DNA from: G963664835 sp965220775
GTDB taxonomy: Bacteria; Chloroflexota; UBA6077; FW602-bin22; JBCLEL01
NCBI GenBank assembly: GCA_965220775.1
Contig: OZ244845.1
Coordinates: 3,224,001 to 3,288,000 of the forward strand
DNA length: 64,000 bases
Direction of reading: 5' to 3'
Part shown: positions 27,669 through 35,284 of the stretch, in pieces
How the letters are laid out: the number at the start of each line of letters is the position of its first letter
Position numbering within the stretch: the stretch's first letter is position 1
Program-made: the position numbers and the translations under genes
Notes under the pieces: generated by a model
What the model was told of the DNA's origin: nothing
The model's input: the letters and a program-made list of their open reading frames with translations, nothing else
Databases searched by the model: none

Positions 27669-29885
27669 TTACGTTGTTTCGGACACAGTAATCCGTTGGT
27701 TTACACGGAGGTCGGTCAGAGTCTGGACAACGCCGCTCGGCCATCGAATTTCGAGTTCGTCGACACGATCCAGCTGGCCCAGACCGAAATTAGCTGCGAG
27801 GCTGTGCTGGGAAAGAAAGGAAGTTCCGCTAAATATCTCGCGGATCTGCCGCTTGCCGCCGGCAGTCAACGTCAGCCGGGAACCAATGCCATCTCTATTA
27901 CTGCGCGTGCCGACTAGCTTGACTTGCAACCACCGATTGCCGTTGCCGGAGTTTCTTAGAAGAGCCGGCCGTTGATCGATATTGGTTACGAGCAGGTCCA
28001 GAAAGCCATCACCATCAATGTCTGCCATAGCGAAGCCGCGGGCACAGCCGGTGTGGTCGGTCCCTGTGATCCTCGATACGTCACGGAACGATCTGTCGCC
28101 GGGGTTATGGAAAAGAGCGTTAGGTTGGTCGGGTGGATACCTGCCATCCGAATTCTTCTCTGGGTAAATCGTTCCGGCTACGAAATAGAGATCGAGCAAA
28201 CCATCATTGTCAAAGTCCAAGAAGCCGGCCCCCCAACCAACTGACTTCTCACCCCTGACGACACCTCGTCCGACCCAAGCTCGGTTAGTTGTCTCATCAA
28301 ACGTCCCGTCGCCAAGGTTGCGGTAGAGCACGTTATCTCCCCAGTTCGTCACATACATGTCCAGGCGACCATCACCGTCGTAGTCGCCAACGGCCAGACC
28401 CATGCCGTGGAACCCGGCATCGACCCCGGCCGGGAAACTCACGTCAGTGAAATTCCAGCCGGACTCACCGGGACCTTCGTTGCGAAAGAGAATATTGGGC
28501 CGGACGTATTGACCGAAGTCATTGACCACGTAGATATCTGGCCGGCCATCATCATTGTAGTCGAGGAAACCAACCACGAGGCCGGCGCCGTGTTTGCGAT
28601 CTGGTCCCAGGAATTCAGTGGCATCGGAGAATACCCCATTGCCATTGTTTCGGAATAGGCGATGCTCACGTGCAACTGCCTTGTAAAAACGGCCTTGGGC
28701 GTCGGGCGTGTAGTAATCGGGTGGCATCTGGTCGATCCAGTAGCTAACGTATAGATCCAAATTGCCGTCGTTATCGAAGTCGGCCCAGGCAGCCGAAGCC
28801 GGATGTCCGCCTTTCACCAACAGTCGCGCCTTTTCGGTTTCATTTGTGAACGTACCGTCGCCATTATTGTGGAAAAGCTTGAGCCCGGTCATAGTGGTCA
28901 CCAACAAATCGCAATGGCCATCGTTATCGTAGTCGGCGCACGCGACTCCGACGGCGATCCCATCGGGGTCTGCCAAGCCTGTCTCGGCAGCGACATCGGT
29001 GAAAGTTCCGTTGCCATTGTTACGGTACATCGCGTTCGGGCCGCTGGCATTGGTGAAGAATATGTCGGGTAGACCGTTGCCATTAAAATCGAGAAAGGCG
29101 GCGCCGGCTTGAACCGCATCCGCTCGATCGTGCGCCTGATGACGGAAGGTTATGCCGGCAGCGGTAGTAACATCAGCGAATTCTGGCAATTCGATATCTG
29201 GGCGCCGGACGGCAACTGAAAGCCGAGCGGCCCCAATAGCGCCTGCGCCGGCCATTGCCGCTGCGCCGATCAACAGCGTGCGTCGCGACAATAAGGGCGA
29301 TCCGACCGACCCTTCCCCTGCAGTCGAGCGTCCGCCTAGCTCGGCCCAAGCCGCTCGCAGATCAGCCCCCAGATGACGTTGGAACCCGCCAACCCAGAAT
29401 GCAGCCGCGGCGGGCAAGTAAGCCACCGTATTAAGTGCAAAGTGTAACCAGATCAGATCAAACGCGTTGCCGAGAATGCCCGGCGTACCGTCCCGGCCGG
29501 TGTCGATGAACTGTCCTATCTTGAAGAGGTGCTCGGCAACATGATAACACTGGATGAAAACCGCTGTGTTGAGCAACCACCAAGCCGTCATCCCACGGGT
29601 CCACAGGTCAGGTCGGTGGGCACCGCTGAATCTGTACACCATCAGCAGCAACAGGAGGAACGGCAAATTGTAGGCGAGGTGAAGGGGTTCTAGGTCAAAA
29701 TACTGGCCGAGCAGTCCCTTGGCTTCTGGAACGTCGAGTACAGCGTGTTGCACTACCCGGAAGACGTGTTCGATCTCGTGTGCACCTTGGACCAACAACA
29801 CGCCGATAAATGAAATAGCGAGCGCCGGGCTATGGTTTGTTTTCTTCAGGTGGACGCGGCTCAATCGGTCGTCGAGTTCAGCCAT
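27669..29885 (-). CDS. Duplicated His-rich membrane domain fused to FG-GAP/VCBS repeats and an ASPIC/UnbV domain
   Basis: A 738-residue protein. Residues about 20-190 are a multi-pass membrane domain with two 79-residue repeats: HxxEH (36-40 and 115-119), then GxxFDLxxLHxxxN (60-73 and 139-152), at a constant offset of 79. A twin-arginine-like RRTLLIGAAAMAGAG segment near 205-220 follows. Residues about 240-640 hold repeated calcium-binding FG-GAP/VCBS blades (DFNGNGLPDIFF, DYDNDGHCDLLV, DFDNDGNLDLYV, DYNDDGRPDIYV and others). The end is an ASPIC/UnbV domain (GSRLTLTAGGKRQ, LEIRWPSGVVQ) as in CRTAC1-like proteins. The propeller is probably outside the membrane. The paired His/Glu residues could bind metal or haem. 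It sits between MalF and GH2 genes, suggesting a surface role in glycan handling. Function unknown. Confidence 0.82.
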   Translation of the reverse strand: MAELDDRLSRVHLKKTNHSPALAISFIGVLLVQGAHEIEHVFRVVQHAVLDVPEAKGLLGQYFDLEPLHLAYNLPFLLLLLMVYRFSGAHRPDLWTRGMTAWWLLNTAVFIQCYHVAEHLFKIGQFIDTGRDGTPGILGNAFDLIWLHFALNTVAYLPAAAAFWVGGFQRHLGADLRAAWAELGGRSTAGEGSVGSPLLSRRTLLIGAAAMAGAGAIGAARLSVAVRRPDIELPEFADVTTAAGITFRHQAHDRADAVQAGAAFLDFNGNGLPDIFFTNASGPNAMYRNNGNGTFTDVAAETGLADPDGIAVGVACADYDNDGHCDLLVTTMTGLKLFHNNGDGTFTNETEKARLLVKGGHPASAAWADFDNDGNLDLYVSYWIDQMPPDYYTPDAQGRFYKAVAREHRLFRNNGNGVFSDATEFLGPDRKHGAGLVVGFLDYNDDGRPDIYVVNDFGQYVRPNILFRNEGPGESGWNFTDVSFPAGVDAGFHGMGLAVGDYDGDGRLDMYVTNWGDNVLYRNLGDGTFDETTNRAWVGRGVVRGEKSVGWGAGFLDFDNDGLLDLYFVAGTIYPEKNSDGRYPPDQPNALFHNPGDRSFRDVSRITGTDHTGCARGFAMADIDGDGFLDLLVTNIDQRPALLRNSGNGNRWLQVKLVGTRSNRDGIGSRLTLTAGGKRQIREIFSGTSFLSQHSLAANFGLGQLDRVDELEIRWPSGVVQTLTDLRVNQRITVSETT

Positions 29886-29946
29886 CCGGCCGTCGATACC
29901 CGTCGGTTAGTGTTCGACGATACGCTAAGATTTCTTGTCGCAGGAT

Positions 29947-30915
29947 TCATCGCCCGATCCTGCCGTACGCGGTATACAGTCGCAATTGGATAATCGTCAG
30001 AATGATCGTTGCAATCATCAAGACGACGGCAATCGAAGAGGCATAGCCAAACCTGGCGAATAGAAAGGCCTGGTTGTATATATGCAATGAGACTAGCTCA
30101 CTCTGATGGGCTGGTCCGCCCCTGGTGAGGACGAAGAGCAACTCAAACTCGCGCATAGTCCGAATCACACCCAGCATAGTCAGAGTGACTGTCATGGGCA
30201 TTAGCAATGGAATTGTGACATATCGGATCTGCGCCCACACGTTAGCGCCGTCAACCCGAGAAGCCTCGTAGTACTCGAGGGGGATCGACTGCAAGGCGGC
30301 CAGATACAGTACCATCGTGAAGCCGACGAACCGCCAAGTATTCACGATAATGGCAGCAAAAATGGATGTATTGACGTCGCCTAGCCAACCATGGGCAAAA
30401 TGGCCAAGACCTATCAGGGCGAGTATTTCGTTGAATGTCCCCAGATTTGGGGGGCCCAGAATCCTGCCCCAGACGGCGGCGATTACCGCTATAGAGATCG
30501 TCGCCGGAGAGAAGAATACGCTGCGGTAGAAGGTGCGCCCTTTGAGTTGCTGATTCAAAAGTAGCGCCAGGATCAGGCCAAGTACCAACTGGAGAGGAAC
30601 GGAGACTACCATCCAATAAAGGGTATTGCGCACTCCGATCCAAAAGATGTCGTCGTTGGTGAACATCTTGACGTAGTTCGCAAACGCAACGAACTTCTGG
30701 TCGTGGACACCGTCCCACTTGAACACGCTGAGCCGCAGAGTCTCCACTATTGGATAAACTACGAATCCAGCGTACACAAGAAAGGCCGGCAGGACGAAGA
30801 ACATCCCATCGTTGATCCCGATCCGGCGCAAGCGGACACGTAGGGGCAGTGATTGCGCCTGGGTCGTCGCCTGGACGGGTTGAGCCAATTCAGCGCCCCC
30901 CTCGATTTCATGCAT
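29947..30915 (-). CDS. Carbohydrate ABC transporter permease, MalF type
   Basis: A 322-residue permease with six membrane helices. The FVLPAFLVYAGFVVYPIVETL entry and the EAA loop (YYEASRVDGANVWAQIRYVTIP) mark the MalF/UgpA family. ATG start at 30915. It is the only MalF-type permease in the cluster, in the same direction as the binding protein (33168) and both MalG-type genes. A PhyH gene interrupts the usual binding protein-MalF-MalG order. No ATPase is in the window, so a shared MsmX-like ATPase elsewhere is assumed. Confidence 0.9.
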   Translation of the reverse strand: MHEIEGGAELAQPVQATTQAQSLPLRVRLRRIGINDGMFFVLPAFLVYAGFVVYPIVETLRLSVFKWDGVHDQKFVAFANYVKMFTNDDIFWIGVRNTLYWMVVSVPLQLVLGLILALLLNQQLKGRTFYRSVFFSPATISIAVIAAVWGRILGPPNLGTFNEILALIGLGHFAHGWLGDVNTSIFAAIIVNTWRFVGFTMVLYLAALQSIPLEYYEASRVDGANVWAQIRYVTIPLLMPMTVTLTMLGVIRTMREFELLFVLTRGGPAHQSELVSLHIYNQAFLFARFGYASSIAVVLMIATIILTIIQLRLYTAYGRIGR

Positions 30916-31044
30916 CGGCGCAGGTGCCTGTCTGCCGCATACTGGTTAATTTCGCCACAAGTTGCCGTCTTTCAAACTCGAATACCGTGAACCTGGTCGC
31001 AGGTCTGCCGTCTAAATCCTCCCGAATGCCGAACAACGCTCAGC

Positions 31045-32085
31045 CTATCCTCGGGGTCCGAGCGAGCTAGACATTTCGCTCAGCGCTCGCCGGGCAGCCT
31101 CCCGCTTCTCGTGATCAGCGTATCCCGAGACGACGTGGTGCAAGACCGAAAGTGCAAAGCCATTGCCCTTTCGGGCAAGCTCCCAGGCCTCGGCTTCAAC
31201 CTTTTCGTGGAGGCGGCGATCGCTCTGGACAGTCCTTAGCTCAAGGTCTTTCCAATAGAATTGCAAATCTGTCGACTGCCAGCCGGCGTAAACCTCCTCC
31301 CAGTCAATTTGTCCACCATGCGGCAGTAAATTGTGCCTGGCAATCGGCTGGCCCGCTGCCTGGTAGCGGTGATCGAGGGAGAGCCGGAGTCGATCGGGTG
31401 TCAGGTTTGGCAGCGATTTGTGTATGGTAAGACTGTGGAAAACAAGCGCATCGCCGGCCTCGTAGTCTGCGGTCAACCAATCGCCATTCACGTGTTCCAG
31501 ATCAACTCCTAATCCGCCGGCGCCGAGCGCAAGATGGTACTCGTACACTCCGGAAATGTGCGATCTGGACTGTATCGCCAACCCGCCGAGCTCAGGTGGG
31601 CAGTCACCCAACGGCATCCAGCAACTGTATGTTTCGGTAGTGCCCTGGATGTGCACGAAGTCCTGATGGGGCGGCGTACTGTAAGTGTTGTTCTGAGGGA
31701 ATATGATTCGGCAGATCTTGCTCGGATGGGGCAACACCTGCTCGCCGACGAGCCCTTCGATCAAAGTCAAAATTGCCGGCGAGTGGGACAGGCGATGAAA
31801 GGCCTCCAGCCTTTGTACGTTATTGTAAACCTTGACGTACTCGGGCTCCCACTCAACGCAAGTGCGGGATGGTTCAGCCACACCTTCAGCCAAGGGAACG
31901 CCGGCATTAAGCCAGCCACGATCCGCTATTACCTTCAATACTTGCGAGCGCAGTTCCCAGACCTGGCGCGGCTCTACCAACCGCCGGAAGAACAGATAAC
32001 CATCCTCGCCGATCCGCCGGCGAAGTTCCTCGGCATCACCCAGAGCATCATTGGAGACGGTGAACTCTCTCAGTTGCGCTACCAA
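31045..32085 (-). CDS. Phytanoyl-CoA dioxygenase family protein (PhyH-like) 4
   Basis: A 346-residue 2-oxoglutarate oxygenase: TPPHQDFVHIQG gives the HxD ligands, SLTIHKSLPNLTPDRLRLSLDHR the distal His and Arg. TTG start at 32085, with AAGGAG nine bases upstream. It lies between the MalG-type gene (53 bp) and the MalF-type gene (130 bp), so it is embedded in the sugar-uptake operon. The oxygenase probably acts on the imported compound or its aglycone. Confidence 0.86.
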   Translation of the reverse strand: MVAQLREFTVSNDALGDAEELRRRIGEDGYLFFRRLVEPRQVWELRSQVLKVIADRGWLNAGVPLAEGVAEPSRTCVEWEPEYVKVYNNVQRLEAFHRLSHSPAILTLIEGLVGEQVLPHPSKICRIIFPQNNTYSTPPHQDFVHIQGTTETYSCWMPLGDCPPELGGLAIQSRSHISGVYEYHLALGAGGLGVDLEHVNGDWLTADYEAGDALVFHSLTIHKSLPNLTPDRLRLSLDHRYQAAGQPIARHNLLPHGGQIDWEEVYAGWQSTDLQFYWKDLELRTVQSDRRLHEKVEAEAWELARKGNGFALSVLHHVVSGYADHEKREAARRALSEMSSSLGPRG

Positions 32086-32137
32086 CTAGACAGACTCCTT
32101 AACTCTCCCAATCCATGAATGGAGGATAGATAGAGAT

Positions 32138-33016
32138 TCATCCTTTCAAGGCGCCGGCGGTCAATCCGCTCACGAAATGACGCTGCAAGATGAAGTAGAA
32201 CACCAACGGAGGCACCACAATCCAGGCCAGAGCGGCGAATAGCTGTTCTTGTTGTTCAACGCCAAAGAAATACGTGAAGTAGATCCAGGCCAGCGGAGCC
32301 GTGCGCATATCCGTTTTAGTCATAAACAGCATCGCCAGCAGGAATTCATTCCAGGTTCCCAGTACCAGGAAGATCGCGACGGCACTAAGAGCCGGCGTGC
32401 TCATGGGCAGGACGATCCGGTAGTAGATCATGAAACTCGATGCGCCGTCCATGATTGCTGCTTCTTCGATTTCGTATGGAAGAGTATCAAAGTATGCCCG
32501 CAGTATCAGGATAGTGAATGGCAGGCTCAATGCTGTCAGCGGCAGAATCAAGGCCGGATAGGTGTTGAAGAGCCCCAGAATGCGCACGATTCGGAATAAA
32601 GGAACGATCAATGCGACTCCGGGGATCATCAGACCCAAAAGGAAGGTCAGGAGAACTACTTTCGATCCAAGGAAATTCCAGCGCGAGAACCCGTAGGCGG
32701 CCAAAGAGCCCAAGAAGAGAACAAATATCGTGGTAACGACCGTGATGATGGTGCTGTTCTTAAGCATCACGCCGATGGGGGCTTCGGTCCAGACCTTGAC
32801 GATATTGTCGAGAGTAAACTCCCGGGGAAGCATCGCCATAATCTCCAGCGGTACGCCGAAGGGCTTCAGAGCAATCCCGAACATCGCAATGAGAGGAAAG
32901 ATCGTCAGAAAACCGGCGGCCAAGAGCATCAGATGTGTGAAAACGCGCAGGAACATGCGACGGACTCTTGCATTTCTGCGCGTAGCCGGACTTATGGCCT
33001 GAACTTGCGCTTGCAC
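32138..33016 (-). CDS. Carbohydrate ABC transporter permease, MalG type (first copy)
   Basis: A 292-residue six-helix permease with the EAA motif EEAAIMDGASSFMIYYRIVLP and the ending SGLTAGALKG. GTG start with AGGAG six bases upstream. It follows the sugar-binding protein by 151 bp and is the full-length counterpart of the shortened copy at 23943. Expected to pair with the MalF-type protein at 29947. Confidence 0.9.
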   Translation of the reverse strand: MQAQVQAISPATRRNARVRRMFLRVFTHLMLLAAGFLTIFPLIAMFGIALKPFGVPLEIMAMLPREFTLDNIVKVWTEAPIGVMLKNSTIITVVTTIFVLFLGSLAAYGFSRWNFLGSKVVLLTFLLGLMIPGVALIVPLFRIVRILGLFNTYPALILPLTALSLPFTILILRAYFDTLPYEIEEAAIMDGASSFMIYYRIVLPMSTPALSAVAIFLVLGTWNEFLLAMLFMTKTDMRTAPLAWIYFTYFFGVEQQEQLFAALAWIVVPPLVFYFILQRHFVSGLTAGALKG

Positions 33017-33167
33017 GGTTACTCCTGGTATCCGCTTAGGCGGGCCGCCTGGAGTGTAATCAGAAACATCAGGGCAGGGCCGATTGCGACATCGACCTTA
33101 CCCTGCTTAGAGTAATTGACAATGCGCCAGCAAGACCTGACGCCTGCTTTTGGAGGAGCGCTTACTA

Positions 33168-34739
33168 CTACTCCCTGCTATCGAAAGCGTCCTGGATGTG
33201 TTGCATGGCCTCCTGCGGCGTCTTGGAACCGAGGATCATAAACTCGACGGCGTCTAGTTTGGCTTCAAAGACCTCCTGATATCTTGGCATCCTCGGATGG
33301 GCCACGGCCATCATTTCGATCATGTAGTCGTAATGGGCGTCGAAACCGGCGTTGCCGGTCGGGACTTCAGGGAACCCTTGGACGGCAGGCGTGAATATTT
33401 TGGCCGAAGTCTTTTGCGCCTGGTCGCTATTAATGAAGGTCGCCGCAGCGATCGCCCCGTCCTTATTGTCGCCTTCCTTGGGCGCAGCCAACCCGTACAT
33501 AACGTCAAAGTTAGGTCGAGAGGATCTCAGGGTACCTGGCATTTGCGGAAACGCCATTACTCTCCACTTGTCGAGCAAGTCGTTGTTAACCGCATGCCTC
33601 TTCATGATTGAGCCGCCGTAGAACATGGCCACTAGCTCTTCGTCCCTCATTCTACCGATCTCTGGCGGAGTAACCGCCAAGGGATCATCATAAAGAACGC
33701 CATCGTCGATCATCATCTTCCTGTAATTGGCCAGAGCTTCGACCAACACAGGATCGGTAAACTTGAGCTCACCAGCCTCAGCCTGATCAAGTGGCCATGG
33801 AGACGGACCAGCAAGCATGCTCAGGAAGTTATTGTAGATATCGCCATTTTGTCCTCTTTCCTGGGCAGGATAGGCGAAGCTCTGGATACCTCCATCCTTG
33901 AACGCCTTGGACGCATCAACCAACTCGTCGTAGGTCATTTCAAAACCGTCGGGGGGTTTCACGCCGAACTTATCGAAAACAGCCAGGTTATAGAACATGA
34001 GTCCCCACGCCATCACGCCTGCCGGCGCAAACACGAAGTTAGACTTTTCTGCGTCATAGTCATACGGCAGCGCGAAAGCCGGCTTGATGTAACGCTTCGT
34101 CCAAACAGGGCCATGCTGGGCCTTAAGGGCGTCCTGGAGCGGCTCCCACTGATCCGCCCAAAGGCGTGTTTCGCTACCATTCCAGACGCCGTGAAAATCT
34201 GGCCTTTCACCACCGGCATAACCGATCCTCAGTGCATTTCGAAACTCGGTCCAAGGCGTCAGGGTGACTTCATAGGTCCATCCGGGGTTCTCACCTTCAA
34301 ATACCTGAAGTATCTCTGTTTCTTCTGATTCTCCCCAGGGGTACCACCAAGTCCAATAGCTGAGCGTTTCCCTCGGCGCCTCGGGAGCCATCGTGGCCGT
34401 GACAACCTTCTCCCTCTCGACAATAACCTCTTTTTCTACCTCGACGATTTCTTTCTTGACGACTTCGATCGCCTTCTCAACCTCAACAGTAACGACTCTT
34501 TCGACTTCGACCGCCTTCTCAACCTCGACGGTTACGACCTGTTGCACCTCTTTTTCCACTACTTGGGTCACGATCTTTTCGATCGGGACCTCTTTTTCAA
34601 CAACTACTACCTTCTCTTCCGTGACGACCTGCGGCTGGCAGGCAGCTAGAACCGGCAAGGCAGCAGTTGCGCCAAGGCCGGCTAGAAAAGAACGACGCGT
34701 GAACCTGCGAGTCATGATCTTGCCAATCATCGATTTCAT
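33168..34739 (-). CDS. Sugar ABC transporter substrate-binding lipoprotein, family 1
   Basis: A 523-residue protein. The N-terminus has a twin-arginine-like RRFTRRSFLAGLG and lipobox LPVLAAC, so it is a lipoprotein. A long VEKEV-type linker follows (about residues 40-125), longer than that of the family-5 protein at 12925. The binding domain shows family-1 features (SYWTWWYPWGESEETEILQVFEGENPG region, and a C-terminal AAATFINSDQAQ). ATG at 34739 is used here; an ATG at 34730 has better spacing from AGAGG and may be the true start. It is first in the operon MalG - PhyH - MalF - FG-GAP fusion - GH2 - MalG copy. Confidence 0.9.
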   Translation of the reverse strand: MKSMIGKIMTRRFTRRSFLAGLGATAALPVLAACQPQVVTEEKVVVVEKEVPIEKIVTQVVEKEVQQVVTVEVEKAVEVERVVTVEVEKAIEVVKKEIVEVEKEVIVEREKVVTATMAPEAPRETLSYWTWWYPWGESEETEILQVFEGENPGWTYEVTLTPWTEFRNALRIGYAGGERPDFHGVWNGSETRLWADQWEPLQDALKAQHGPVWTKRYIKPAFALPYDYDAEKSNFVFAPAGVMAWGLMFYNLAVFDKFGVKPPDGFEMTYDELVDASKAFKDGGIQSFAYPAQERGQNGDIYNNFLSMLAGPSPWPLDQAEAGELKFTDPVLVEALANYRKMMIDDGVLYDDPLAVTPPEIGRMRDEELVAMFYGGSIMKRHAVNNDLLDKWRVMAFPQMPGTLRSSRPNFDVMYGLAAPKEGDNKDGAIAAATFINSDQAQKTSAKIFTPAVQGFPEVPTGNAGFDAHYDYMIEMMAVAHPRMPRYQEVFEAKLDAVEFMILGSKTPQEAMQHIQDAFDSRE

Positions 34740-35284
34740 CCTCTCACTCTATGGATAGTTGTGCCTCAAACAGACAACTCCAGATCGGAATGTGCCGATG
34801 CGTGTGTCAACATCCCCCCTTTTCCCATGGGATTTACTGTACTGGTCACGTCCGGCGACGATTACGTGGGTTATGCCTTCAAGTACAAGGCCCGGTGCTC
34901 AATCTATCATCCACAAAATTGTGTCGACGTGCCGAGAAGGACACGGAGAGACCACGCATAAGAAGACATAACGCCGGCCTATCGCTAGTATGTAAGATAT
35001 CTGCTGACGTGTCAACCACCCGAATTGCCACATAACCCCTGCTCCTTACGGTAACGTGAGCTATGAGGCAATTCGGGGCGGCTTCGGATAGGCCCTTCAC
35101 AGTTTCATGCACAGGTTTCCAATACTCTACGCGCCGGCTGCCTTTCAGACAGCGAGATGCTCTCCCGCCGAAGGGACATCGTTTGATCCGCGAATACGGC
35201 CGTGATAAAACAAGTAGCCGGCACAATCGGTGGCGAATAAGCTATGTTCACGACCCGCCGCGCACTGGGGACAATGTGAATCCG
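34740..35284. other. Divergent intergenic region
   Basis: About 545 bp separates the sugar operon (minus) from the halogenase gene (plus) and should contain both promoters. Open frames here are short, lack family resemblance or merely extend the halogenase frame upstream of its better start. No clear promoter or RNA found. Confidence 0.4.

Noticed and set aside
35063..35284. N-terminal extension of the halogenase
   Set aside because: The 74 extra residues do not resemble halogenases and the FAD motif is at the correct distance from ATG 35285.
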